Below are positions 10,177 through 18,218 of a stretch of DNA of 54,807 nt, in pieces. The position numbers were made by a program, and so were the translations under genes. Under the pieces are notes generated by a model. That model ran no database searches. It was given only the letters and a program-made list of their open reading frames with translations, and was not told the DNA's origin. Location of the stretch: the NCBI GenBank assembly GCA_903858875.1, contig CAIOKP010000082.1, forward strand, positions 1 through 54,807, read 5' to 3'. How positions within the stretch are numbered: the first letter of the stretch is position 1; every line of letters begins with the position of its first letter. This DNA is from an uncultured Sphingomonadales bacterium. GTDB taxonomy: Bacteria > Pseudomonadota > Alphaproteobacteria > Sphingomonadales > Sphingomonadaceae.

Positions 10177-10452
10177 TCAGCGCGGATCGCGTAGCCGGGG
10201 ACTAACCTTGCGCAACAGGTCGAATAACAGCCAAAAACCCTGCGCCGCGAAGAGCTCGCCCAATTGCTGGACGGCAAAAGCCTGCATAGGCGCGCGGATC
10301 GCGATGACCAGTGCCAGGCACAGACCCAGCGTGATCCCATGTACCAGCACCAATCCGGTAATCCGGCGAGTGGCCAGCGGGACCACCAACAGCACCCGGC
10401 TGATAAAATAGGCGAGGATCAGGGCGCCGACGAAGTGGGTGAGAGTCTGCAT
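10177..10452 (-). CDS. Small membrane protein of unknown function
   Basis: This 91-residue protein has two or three hydrophobic segments (about 7-27, 33-52 and a weaker 60-80) and a basic tail (RKVSPRLRDPR). I do not recognise the family. It lies 9 bases after the glycosyltransferase gene on the same strand, so the two are probably one operon, and its stop is 8 bases from the stop of the convergent gene with no terminator between. It may be a subunit or chaperone of the membrane-associated EPS machinery, but nothing in the sequence proves this. Confidence 0.6.
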   Translation of the reverse strand: MQTLTHFVGALILAYFISRVLLVVPLATRRITGLVLVHGITLGLCLALVIAIRAPMQAFAVQQLGELFAAQGFWLLFDLLRKVSPRLRDPR

Positions 10453-10461
10453 CCCCTGCCC

Positions 10462-11688
10462 TTATGCCACCACGGCGGCGGGGGCAACGCTGGCCGCGTG
10501 ATCGGCGATCGCGCGGCGGAAATGCGCCCATGTCCATTGCTCACCCTCTGCCTGAATGGCGGCGGGGTCGAGCGCACCTGCGGCCTTGCGCCCGGCAAGA
10601 TCGGTGATCGCGGCGGCGATCGCATCGATATCGCCCACCTGCAGGATCGTCGCGGCCGATGGCGACAGATTGAGATCGGGCAGACCCGTGTTGCCTGTGC
10701 CGACAATATGGCACCCGGCCTGCAATGCCTCCAGATAGACGAGGCCGAAGCCCTCGATTAGCGACGGCATGATGAACACATCGGCGGCGGCAAACAGCGC
10801 ATCGAGTTCCGCCCGGCTCTGATAACCGAACCGGCGCACACCCGGTTGCATCAGCATTGTCTCGATACCCGGATCGATGCGATAGCTGACCACGGTCAAT
10901 TCGGCATCGACCGGGGCCGCCACAGCCCAAGCCGCCGCCAGATGGTGCAGCCCTTTGCGCGATAGCCCCTGCCCCACGAACAGAAACCGGCATGGCCCGG
11001 CAGCGCGCGGCGCGGCGGGCTTTGCACTGCGTTTGGTGCCATAAGGTATGACGGTGATGCGTTCCGGCGGGCAACCGGCGTGTTCGAGCGAGCGCCGCGT
11101 CATCGCACTGGCGCAGACCACCGCATCCGCGTGGCGCCAGGCGACATTGATCTGTTCGTGCGCGTTACCGTGCTCTTCCAACGCCATCGACCATGCGACT
11201 TGCGGAAAGCGGGCGAAATCGGCGCGCAGGATTTCCGTCGACAGGCCAGGATGCGGGTGAAATTCAAAATCGATGACCGGCATGCCAGGCGCCAGGCGGG
11301 GCCGATCATTGAGGTAGGAGGAATAGGCATACAGGCCTGCGCCATGCCGCCGCGCAACCCGCGCCGCCGTCATGCCGAGCAGGCGGTCGCTGAGCGAGAA
11401 CACCTTTTCCATCGGCAGACGCAGCACTTCACCGGCATATTGCACCGCAAAGCTGGCGAAGCCCATCGCGGTGCGGGCCGGGGGGATACCGGGCTTATGC
11501 CGCCGCGCGAGGAAACCGGGCAGGACACTCTGCCAGCTCGGCCGGGCGTAGAAATCGGTCACAAATGTGTCGAGGACCCCGGCTTCGGCCAGCGCCAGTG
11601 GCACTTCATAGGCATCACGATTGCGGTTATGGACACAAACGAAGCGCGGCGCCTCGGCATTTGGCGGGGTCGGGGAAGCGACAGTCAT
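10462..11688 (-). CDS. GT4-family glycosyltransferase
   Basis: This 408-residue GT-B glycosyltransferase has FVCVHNRNRDAYEVPLALAEAG at the start and a C-terminal half with FLFVGQGLSRKGLHHL, then ADVFIMPSLIEGFGLVYLEAL near residue 310, in which the E-x7-E motif (EGFGLVYLE) binds the sugar nucleotide. The fold and motif indicate a retaining enzyme; donor and acceptor cannot be read. The start at 11688 (MTVASP) is preferred to more upstream codons because AGGA lies about 11 bases before it and the region further upstream is non-coding in composition. It diverges from the phage-like pair across 189 bases. Confidence 0.85.
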   Translation of the reverse strand: MTVASPTPPNAEAPRFVCVHNRNRDAYEVPLALAEAGVLDTFVTDFYARPSWQSVLPGFLARRHKPGIPPARTAMGFASFAVQYAGEVLRLPMEKVFSLSDRLLGMTAARVARRHGAGLYAYSSYLNDRPRLAPGMPVIDFEFHPHPGLSTEILRADFARFPQVAWSMALEEHGNAHEQINVAWRHADAVVCASAMTRRSLEHAGCPPERITVIPYGTKRSAKPAAPRAAGPCRFLFVGQGLSRKGLHHLAAAWAVAAPVDAELTVVSYRIDPGIETMLMQPGVRRFGYQSRAELDALFAAADVFIMPSLIEGFGLVYLEALQAGCHIVGTGNTGLPDLNLSPSAATILQVGDIDAIAAAITDLAGRKAAGALDPAAIQAEGEQWTWAHFRRAIADHAASVAPAAVVA

Positions 11689-11808
11689 GGCCGCAGTCCT
11701 ATCAGTAGAAATGCGGTAGCGCGATGACAATCGCCGGAAATGGTGCCCCAAAATTGGCCATCGCGCCGTGGCGAGTAGCGGGGTCGTCGCGGAAAACGCC
11801 TTTTTTTG

Positions 11809-11840
11809 GGAAATAATTTTCCTACATATCGCCATATAGG
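11809..11840. promoter_or_regulatory. Two adjacent palindromic elements upstream of the phage-like pair
   Basis: GGAAATAATTTTCC (11809-11822) is an inverted repeat, GGAAA-TAAT-TTTCC. It abuts CCTACATATCGCCATATAGG (11821-11840), an imperfect dyad (CCTA..ATAT / ATATAGG). Both lie in an A+T-rich stretch 38-69 bases before the start codon at 11878 and between divergent genes, where promoter and operator sites would be expected. No regulator can be assigned. Confidence 0.35.
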
Positions 11841-11877
11841 TTATTTCAGTCCTCGAATCGACCACAGAGGAACCGCT

Positions 11878-12777
11878 ATGACCGTGCCCATTCTACAGCC
11901 TGCCGGCTTTGTACCGCCCGTCGCCGTGGCCTTTGCCGACCCCACCAACCAATCGAGCACGGTCAGCGCGACCAACCCATTGCCCGTGACCGTGGTCGCC
12001 GGTGCCAGTTCGACCACGCTGGCCGATCAATCGGTGGTTGATGCTGTCGGCATTTATTGGCTGGTGCGCGACAATGGCACCGCACTGACCTATCTGAACT
12101 GGGCCACCGGGACGGCTGGCACCCCGACCGCCCCGGTCGCGCCCGCAGGAAAGCTGACCGGCGAACAAGTGCGCGGCACACAGTATAACGCCACCGCCGC
12201 CGGCACCGGCTATGCTGTGGGCGACGTGCTGGAACATATCGTCATCCTCAACATCGCCACCGCGCCGGCCAGTGTGCTGGCATCGACATGGCTGAACATC
12301 ACGCAGGGGCTCGTGCTCACCGCGCCGCCCGCGACGGCAAATCTGGGCGAATTGACCGCCACGACCAATGCGAATCTGATGATCGGCGGCAATGTGGTGA
12401 CCGCCGGCAATCCCGTCCCCACCCAAGTGTCGAGCAGCCTGCCCGCGGGCACCAATCTGGTCGGCAAATTCGTGCCAACCTTTGCCGCGTCGGGCCTGAC
12501 GCCCGTCACCGGCCTGATCACCGCCGGCACGCAATCGGCCGCCTTCACGCCCCAGAGCGGCCGCGATTTCAACATCACCGTCGTTTCTACCGGAGCCGGC
12601 ACCAACACCGCCCAAATCGAGCGCCAATTCCCCGGCGACACCACCTGGTACGTGTTGATCACCGATACGATGCGGTCGAACCTCGCCCCGTCGTTTTCGT
12701 GGATCGAGGGCGAAGTCGGCGTTTCCTATCGCGTCAACGTTCTGGCTGGCCAGTTCCTCGTCCGCCTCAGCCAGTGA
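11878..12777 (+). CDS. Phage-tail-like structural protein of unknown function
   Basis: This 299-residue protein is rich in Ala, Thr, Val and Gly and has no signal peptide or membrane segment. It carries SATNPLPVTVVAG near residue 35 and a weaker echo (AGNPVPTQVSSS) near 180, a phrase common in phage tail and virion proteins, and a beta-rich C-terminal domain (FTPQSGRDFNITVVS, IERQFPGDTTWYVL). GAGG lies 6-9 bases before the ATG at 11878. It precedes the beta-helix protein by 45 bases, and the two look like a unit: a connector or assembly partner for the spike. No other phage genes are nearby, and base composition matches the flanks. Function is unknown. Confidence 0.65.
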   Translation: MTVPILQPAGFVPPVAVAFADPTNQSSTVSATNPLPVTVVAGASSTTLADQSVVDAVGIYWLVRDNGTALTYLNWATGTAGTPTAPVAPAGKLTGEQVRGTQYNATAAGTGYAVGDVLEHIVILNIATAPASVLASTWLNITQGLVLTAPPATANLGELTATTNANLMIGGNVVTAGNPVPTQVSSSLPAGTNLVGKFVPTFAASGLTPVTGLITAGTQSAAFTPQSGRDFNITVVSTGAGTNTAQIERQFPGDTTWYVLITDTMRSNLAPSFSWIEGEVGVSYRVNVLAGQFLVRLSQ

Positions 12778-12822
12778 TCGCCGGCAGGCAATCACCTTTG
12801 CTAACCCCGACGGGAAAACATC

Positions 12823-15024
12823 ATGGCCTATGACCTGATAGCGCGGGTTGCCGCACTGGCCGCGATCAATTCGATCCGCGGCTCGTCGATCGACCTTTTC
12901 GTGAATATCGGCACCCATACTTTTGACACGGCGGTCACTGCGATCACCACGGGCGGTTGCTCGGTCACCGGTATCGGCGCCGCCACCTATGTTGCAGACA
13001 GCGTGGCCACCGCCACGCTGGCTGCGGCCAACCCCAACCTGTGCAAGAAATCGCAGGACGGCCGCTATTGGCGGCTGATCGCCAACAATGGCGGGATTAC
13101 CGTTGATCAAGCCGGCGCGCTGGGCGATCCGACCGGCACGGGGTTGGTCAACGACCACGCCGCCATTCAGGCCGCGCTGAACTATGCCGCCGCGCTGGGC
13201 ATCCGCACCGTGGTGTTTCCCCAGCGCAATTATGCGGTGTGGAACCCGGTGCGGACCAGCACGTTTTGGAACACGGCCGCCACCGATGGCATCGGCATGG
13301 TTATACCGGCGCTGACCACGGGCGACATCGTGTTGCAGGGGACCGGCGGCCACAGCCGGATCGCCTTTTACAACATCGACGGCCAAGCGTTTCAAAGCCA
13401 CTATCAAGCCATTGCCGCCGACGGCAATCCATGGCGCGGTCACGGCCTCTACATCGTCTCGCCCAGCGTCGATCCCGGCAAGGATTACCGCCCGAGCGTG
13501 ACGTTGGAAAACATCTGGCTCGACGGCGGCACTACCGCCAATGGCAATCTCAATTGGGCCAATCCGGTCACGGATGTGCCCAATGGCTGGGACGTCAGCC
13601 ACAAGGGCATTTTGGTCCAGCCTGACCTGTTCAGCGGCGATCTGGTGTTGCGCAACACGCGCGTGACCGGATTTCGCGGCGAATTGGTCTATTCCAGCAA
13701 TATGCGCGACAGCCGCCTGATCCTTGAAGGGCGGGTGGAATTGGGTGAAACCAACGGTCAGGTATTGAACCCGGCGGGCGGGGGCATTTTCTGTCCGGGA
13801 TATGTGGTGGCGTGGAATTGCAACACCTTCTTTGAAGGGTGGTGCGGCATGGGCAACCTGCGCGGCGAATTCCATAATGTGTTGACCAGCAGCAGCAGCC
13901 TGACCGGCGGCGTGGTCGATGCCACCGGCAGCGGCATCGGCTATAAGCCGCAGCGGTTGACCGAAACGCCGTTCACCAATCAAGCGTCATATTTCGAACT
14001 CGATATCCAGATCACGTCGCCGCAACAGACGGTCAATATCGGATCGTTCCTGCGCGGCCGGATCATCGCGATCGACACCACGGTGGCGGTCGCCGCCCAT
14101 GATGTCGCCGGGCCATTCCAGCTTGGCGTGATCGATAGCGATCTCGAAATCATTTCGGTATGCGACAAAGGCAATTTACAAACCGCACTGGCCTTGACCG
14201 GCGGGTCCACCGCGGGACAAAAACAGATCCGAAACTGCCGATATCGCCTGTCGCTCAAACGCACACGCGATGCGATCACCGCCGGGTTTCAGATCATCGA
14301 TGCGGTGGTCTATTCCGGATCGATCGGCGAAGATGTCGCGGTCGAACAATCGAGCGGCCCCAGCAAGCGCGGGAGCGCCACGGGTGCCGTCTTGCCCGAT
14401 TATTACCCGGTGTTCCGCAACAACACGTTTCAGCGGCCATCCGATTACAGCACTGTCGGGCAAAATGTCGTGGCCAACCCCGCGATCATCCCGCGTGGTG
14501 ATTTCATGGCAGTGTTGGGTGGCACCGCGACCAATTCGACCACGACCGTCACCTTGCCCACAGCCGGTATTGTCGATGGGCATGAATTGACGCTTTACAA
14601 CGGTACCGGGCCGACAGGCTATTGGAACTTTGCGATTGACCGTTCGGGCGGCGGGGCAAAATTGCCTGCCCGGCGGATTGTGGCGCCGGACGCGGCGATC
14701 CAACTGCGCTTTGATGGCGTTTACGCGATTTGGCGTGAAGCCGCCGCGCCGCCGCCGCTGTCGGCGGCGGCCATCGTCAGCGTACCCGCTGTCACGACCA
14801 ATGGGGTGTCGGCGGTCCAAACCCTGACTGTCCCCGGGGCAGAGGTCGGGATGTCGGTCAGGGTCATTGCCCAAAGCGACCTCGGGGCGGCGGCGGAAAT
14901 CTGCCAAATGCGCGTTTCGGCGGCGAACACGGTGTCCTTTCGGATCCGTGACCTGTCCGGATCGGGGGTCGGCGCTGCGACCACGGCCTTTTTGGCGGTG
15001 TGCCAGTGGGAACGGACGCCCTGA
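12823..15024 (+). CDS. Tailspike/pectate-lyase-like beta-helix protein, candidate EPS lyase
   Basis: This 733-residue protein looks like a phage tailspike or polysaccharide lyase. Residues about 1-90 form an N-terminal region containing SQDGRYWRL. Residues 96-140 carry the entry motif of pectate-lyase-3 type right-handed beta-helices: VDQAGALGD, then NDHAAIQAALNYAAALGIRTVVFP in two parts. Residues about 150-520 are repetitive beta strands. The last 80 residues (VPAVTTNGVSAVQTLTVPGA, then MRVSAANTVSFRIRDL) match a small domain frequent at the ends of phage tail fibres. There is no signal peptide. Sphingan clusters are known to carry a putative lyase gene (spsR/gelR); this may be the analogue, but I cannot tell lyase, hydrolase or inert binder apart. 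Confidence 0.7.
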   Translation: MAYDLIARVAALAAINSIRGSSIDLFVNIGTHTFDTAVTAITTGGCSVTGIGAATYVADSVATATLAAANPNLCKKSQDGRYWRLIANNGGITVDQAGALGDPTGTGLVNDHAAIQAALNYAAALGIRTVVFPQRNYAVWNPVRTSTFWNTAATDGIGMVIPALTTGDIVLQGTGGHSRIAFYNIDGQAFQSHYQAIAADGNPWRGHGLYIVSPSVDPGKDYRPSVTLENIWLDGGTTANGNLNWANPVTDVPNGWDVSHKGILVQPDLFSGDLVLRNTRVTGFRGELVYSSNMRDSRLILEGRVELGETNGQVLNPAGGGIFCPGYVVAWNCNTFFEGWCGMGNLRGEFHNVLTSSSSLTGGVVDATGSGIGYKPQRLTETPFTNQASYFELDIQITSPQQTVNIGSFLRGRIIAIDTTVAVAAHDVAGPFQLGVIDSDLEIISVCDKGNLQTALALTGGSTAGQKQIRNCRYRLSLKRTRDAITAGFQIIDAVVYSGSIGEDVAVEQSSGPSKRGSATGAVLPDYYPVFRNNTFQRPSDYSTVGQNVVANPAIIPRGDFMAVLGGTATNSTTTVTLPTAGIVDGHELTLYNGTGPTGYWNFAIDRSGGGAKLPARRIVAPDAAIQLRFDGVYAIWREAAAPPPLSAAAIVSVPAVTTNGVSAVQTLTVPGAEVGMSVRVIAQSDLGAAAEICQMRVSAANTVSFRIRDLSGSGVGAATTAFLAVCQWERTP

Positions 15025-16146
15025 TTATCGCGCTGGTTCGCTGGCCTGTGGGCTGGCGAACCAGCGCTTTACCTGTACTCGCACGGCTGCGGTCCGCGCC
15101 TCGGTCTGACTGGCAAAACCCAGCGCGATGATCTGGCACACTATCGTCAGCCCAATCACCAGCAGCATCGGCCACAGGCCCGGTGCCATCCGCCCGCCGA
15201 TTGTCAGCCACCCTCCGATCAACGCGATGATCGGGAAATGCGTGATGTAAAGCGAAAAGCTGGCGTAATGCCCATAGCGGGCCAGCGGATACAGCACGGC
15301 CGGCATCGGCACCGCACCATTCAACAGGCCGAACAACAAGACCGCAAAGGTCAGCGCCAGCGGGACATCGAATTGGTGGCCCTTGAATAGGCCCGCAATA
15401 GCCAGAACGGCAAGGAACAGCGCCGCCGCGCCCCAGGCCACCGCGCGCCGCGCCATCACGCTGCGCCCCCATTGCCACCGCCGCTCGATCACCTGCGACA
15501 GGCCGGCGCCCAACAGCCAGCTGCAAAAACCTAACCCGATGTCCGGATTGAACCACCCAACCGCCAACCCCAACAGCCCGAGCGACAGACGCCGCCGCGC
15601 GATCAACAAGGCCAGCGCCGGAAACCACACATAATACCAAAACTCATTGGCCAGGCTCCACAAAGGGCCGTTTGACCCCCATGTGTTGACCACGATGGTT
15701 TGCAAAAACAGTACATTGCCGAGCAGCACCGCCGGCGCCAATCGCCCCGCAATCCCTGCTTCCAGACTATGGGCACCTGTCCCCCCCATATAAGCGGGGA
15801 GGTGCAAAACCGCGCTACCCCAATAATCGAGCAAGCCGCCAATCACCAACGCCGGCAACAACACAATGCCGAGCCGCGACACCCGATCGATCAAATAATT
15901 GCCCCAGAAGTTAGCCAGATCGAACCGACGCAAGACTGATTGCGAAATCCAGAACCCGCTGAGCACAAAGAACACGATCACGCCGGAATGCCCCAGGCCA
16001 GTGGCGGCGTAAAAAAATAACGCGGTTTTGGCACTGCTATAATCAACCATCAACACATCGCGGGCGTGACTGATGACGACGACGGTCGCCGCAGCGAAGC
16101 GGAAAAGATCCATCCAGTCGTGAAATTGGTTAGGCTTGTTTGACAT
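15025..16146 (-). CDS. Acyltransferase-3 family membrane protein, candidate EPS O-acetyltransferase
   Basis: This 373-residue integral membrane protein has about ten hydrophobic segments and the acyltransferase-3 opening DLFRFAAATVVVISHARDVL, whose Arg and His correspond to the conserved catalytic-site residues, then VFFVLSGFWISQSVLRR. The family (OafA, GumF/GumG, ExoZ) moves acetyl or other acyl groups onto polysaccharide repeat units. Its start at 16146 (MSNKPNQ) has AGGGAG 7 bases upstream; an ATG 27 bases earlier has none. It stands alone on the minus strand, ends back-to-back with the spike gene stop, and has its own candidate promoter at 16201. Confidence 0.85.
   Translation of the reverse strand: MSNKPNQFHDWMDLFRFAAATVVVISHARDVLMVDYSSAKTALFFYAATGLGHSGVIVFFVLSGFWISQSVLRRFDLANFWGNYLIDRVSRLGIVLLPALVIGGLLDYWGSAVLHLPAYMGGTGAHSLEAGIAGRLAPAVLLGNVLFLQTIVVNTWGSNGPLWSLANEFWYYVWFPALALLIARRRLSLGLLGLAVGWFNPDIGLGFCSWLLGAGLSQVIERRWQWGRSVMARRAVAWGAAALFLAVLAIAGLFKGHQFDVPLALTFAVLLFGLLNGAVPMPAVLYPLARYGHYASFSLYITHFPIIALIGGWLTIGGRMAPGLWPMLLVIGLTIVCQIIALGFASQTEARTAAVRVQVKRWFASPQASEPAR
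15030..15067. terminator. Hairpin at the convergent end of spike and acyltransferase genes
   Basis: GCGCTGGTTCGC (15030-15041) and GCGAACCAGCGC (15056-15067) form a perfect 12-bp stem with a 14-base loop; TTT follows on the plus strand. It starts 6 bases after the spike stop codon and lies wholly within the last codons of the minus-strand acyltransferase, which encode its C-terminal dozen residues. It probably ends plus-strand transcription. The short T run makes efficiency uncertain. Confidence 0.6.
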
Positions 16147-16200
16147 CGCCCGCTCCCTGATGCGAGCGAACATAGCCGCGGAGCTTGCCGGAAACTAGAT

Positions 16201-16232
16201 ATTATACGTATTTAAATTTACCGGGTTGGCAA
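16201..16232 (-). promoter_or_regulatory. Candidate promoter of the acyltransferase gene
   Basis: Read on minus, a perfect TATAAT (plus 16201-16206) lies about 55 bases before the acyltransferase start. A TTGCCA (plus 16227-16232) sits upstream with a 20-base spacer, longer than ideal, so the -10 element is the stronger half of the evidence. Confidence 0.35.
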
Positions 16233-16363
16233 TGCGCTCGCGCCTGGCGGCGTGTGATGCGCGCCGAGGCCCAGCATCGCTGGATTAGCGCCTTCGCGCC
16301 CAAGCTCGACGCTTTCCCATCTACGAATTCGCACATTTGACACCCATGAGAGCGGGCTAAACC

Positions 16364-16393
16364 TTGCCAGAAATAGTGGTATATGCGTATAAA
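16364..16393 (+). promoter_or_regulatory. Candidate promoter of the wzy operon
   Basis: TTGCCA (16364-16369) and TATAAA (16388-16393) are separated by 18 bases, a reasonable sigma-70-type arrangement. It would give a leader of about 310 bases before the polymerase start, and the palindrome at 16677 would lie in that leader. Confidence 0.3.
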
Positions 16394-16676
16394 TCGCGAC
16401 CTCAAAGCGCAGCGATACACCCTTGACCGTTTGCGACCCTCTGACAGGAACGACCTGTGACCACGTGCATGAACCTGCCGCGTATCGGATTTATTCGCAC
16501 TGACCGATATACCAGACTGGGCGGGCCGAGCGTGTCCGGTTTTGGGGCGCCGGTCCGCGCCCATGCCCATTGCGATCGGTGGTTTCACTAAGCCATTATA
16601 CCAAGGTAAACATAGCCGGATTTTTCGGGACGCAAGCGCGACAATGGCGTCATCACATGCCAGAATATTATTCCGC

Positions 16677-16690
16677 CTCAGTCGACTGAG
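16677..16690. promoter_or_regulatory. Perfect 14-bp palindrome just upstream of the polymerase gene
   Basis: CTCAGTCGACTGAG is a perfect palindrome ending 22 bases before the ATG at 16713, just before the ribosome-binding region. As DNA it could be an operator for a dimeric regulator; as RNA it would pair poorly because it has no loop. I did not see a second copy elsewhere in the window. Confidence 0.4.
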
Positions 16691-16712
16691 CGAAGAAAGC
16701 TAGAGATCGAAA

Positions 16713-18218
16713 ATGTACGAAATTTCTTTGCTCATCTCTGCACTTTGCCTGATCGGAGTCACATTTTATTTTGTCAGGAAACCCAGCTTTAGTATTTACC
16801 ACCCGCTCGGTCTGTACATCATTGTTCACGGATTGCTTTTTGTAGTCCGCCCGATTGTCGGCGATATACTCCACTATTCGGCACTTTACACAATCTATGA
16901 TTTCACACCTTCGCTCGAAGACCGATTGACGGTCATTTATGCGGCGAACCTCTGCTTCCTGTGCTTTTCGTTTTTTAGCCTGCGGGTCGGCAACATGCCC
17001 ATGACCTTTCGGTTCGACCGATACGATGGCGAGGAAAGGCGCCGCCTGTCGCAGGTTTTTGTCTGGACGCTGGTATTGGTTATGCCGATCGGCCTCTACA
17101 GCCTGATGACATCATACAATGACCTCGCCGGCGGCGAGAACGTCAAGGGCATGTTGATCGATCATGCTTCTGGCTATTCGTTCAATACCGAGAGCAACGG
17201 TTACCTCACCGACGCGCAAGGGATGCTTGGGCCATGCGCCGCCTTGATCATCTGGATGGGTCGGTTTCGCCTTCTTTCATGGTTTCCGCTCGCCGGATTT
17301 ATTCTATTCAAGGCCGGGACCGGCGGACGCGGGCCGTTTGTGCTTGCGCTGTTGATGGCAGGGCTACTGTATTGCTTCGAGAATCGCCGGCGATTTCCGC
17401 CGACGTCGGTGATCGTTGCGGCGGCGGCGGGCCTGCTCTTGTTCACCACGATCGGGGCGGACCGCGGCGCGACCTTGCGCGAATTGTTTGGGCAAAAGGT
17501 GACCGTCGATGCGGACGCTCTGCATGACGAATGGAACAAGCAGAAGTTTTTGGAGAGCATGGACTGGGCCAATATGGAGTACTTTGAGTACCTCGTTTAT
17601 GTCATTCCTCATAAATCGGGCACTCACGACTATTTCCTCGATAATTTCCAGCTTTTCACCGACCCGATCCCCCGCGTCTTTTGGACCGAAAAGCCAAAAG
17701 GCGAGCCCTTTCGCAAAATTTTCCTGTTCAACTATGGCAACCCGGTTGGCATGACCCGCAGCCTGCCCGGCGAAGGCTGGTACGCGCTCGGCTGGTTCGG
17801 AGTAATCATCTGGTCGAGCCTATGGGGATATGTCACGGGCAGCGTCTATCGGCGTTTCGCGGCCAGCGAGCAGACCACAATGCAAACCTGCAGCTACATG
17901 ATTTTCTGGACCGCTCTGGTGATTTTCTATCGAGACGGCCTTTTGGTCACGTTGATGCACAATCTCGGCGTCTATTTGGCACCCGTGGCGTTGTGGTACA
18001 TTTTCGCTCGCCTGTTCGCGGTGCCAAAGGCGGCCCAATTGCGCCGAGAGGCCAAGCTGGCTGCCCGCCGCGCAGAGCAACTCAGCGCGAACGCTGACCT
18101 TACCCCGGCCGACCTCGCAAAGCGCAATGCGCAAAGTTATATGGCCTCGCTACCGGCCGCCGTGCGCCGTCGCCGCTTGGCGCTGCAGGGTCAGCCGACG
18201 ACGCCCCCGTCCGCATGA
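16713..18218 (+). CDS. Wzy-type EPS polymerase (O-antigen polymerase-like)
   Basis: This 501-residue protein has about ten to eleven membrane segments and a long periplasmic loop, the layout of oligosaccharide repeat-unit polymerases. Features shared with this group are KAGTGGRGPFVLAL near residue 195, with an Arg in the loop region, and FTDPIPRVFWTEKPKG in the large loop near residue 315. The C-terminal 60 residues are hydrophilic and Ala/Arg-rich and probably cytoplasmic. Wzy joins lipid-linked repeat units in the periplasm. It starts a three-gene plus-strand operon; the following glycosyltransferase overlaps it by 4 bases. Its N-terminal codons are more A+T-rich than its neighbours. Confidence 0.75.
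   Translation: MYEISLLISALCLIGVTFYFVRKPSFSIYHPLGLYIIVHGLLFVVRPIVGDILHYSALYTIYDFTPSLEDRLTVIYAANLCFLCFSFFSLRVGNMPMTFRFDRYDGEERRRLSQVFVWTLVLVMPIGLYSLMTSYNDLAGGENVKGMLIDHASGYSFNTESNGYLTDAQGMLGPCAALIIWMGRFRLLSWFPLAGFILFKAGTGGRGPFVLALLMAGLLYCFENRRRFPPTSVIVAAAAGLLLFTTIGADRGATLRELFGQKVTVDADALHDEWNKQKFLESMDWANMEYFEYLVYVIPHKSGTHDYFLDNFQLFTDPIPRVFWTEKPKGEPFRKIFLFNYGNPVGMTRSLPGEGWYALGWFGVIIWSSLWGYVTGSVYRRFAASEQTTMQTCSYMIFWTALVIFYRDGLLVTLMHNLGVYLAPVALWYIFARLFAVPKAAQLRREAKLAARRAEQLSANADLTPADLAKRNAQSYMASLPAAVRRRRLALQGQPTTPPSA

Larger units (their letters stand above)
16147..16712. other. 566-base intergenic region between acyltransferase and polymerase genes
   Basis: This is the longest gap in the EPS locus and is richer in A+T than its flanks in parts. 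It holds candidate divergent promoters (16201-16232 minus, 16364-16393 plus), a short ACAGG-aacga-CCTGT repeat at 16444-16458, and a perfect 14-bp palindrome at 16677. A 128-codon open frame on minus (16202-16588) has no ribosome-binding site, no domain and a composition unlike the real genes, so I do not call it. No RNA gene or mobile-element remnant is visible. Confidence 0.6.

Noticed and set aside
11893..13983. A 696-codon open frame on minus, antisense to the phage-like pair
   Set aside because: The product is Gly/Arg/His-rich without any domain and it crosses the boundary of two convincing plus-strand genes. It is a shadow of codon bias.
16202..16588. A 128-codon open frame on minus in the long EPS gap
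   Set aside because: No ribosome-binding site, no domain, composition unlike flanking genes, and it overlaps the predicted promoters. Treated as chance.
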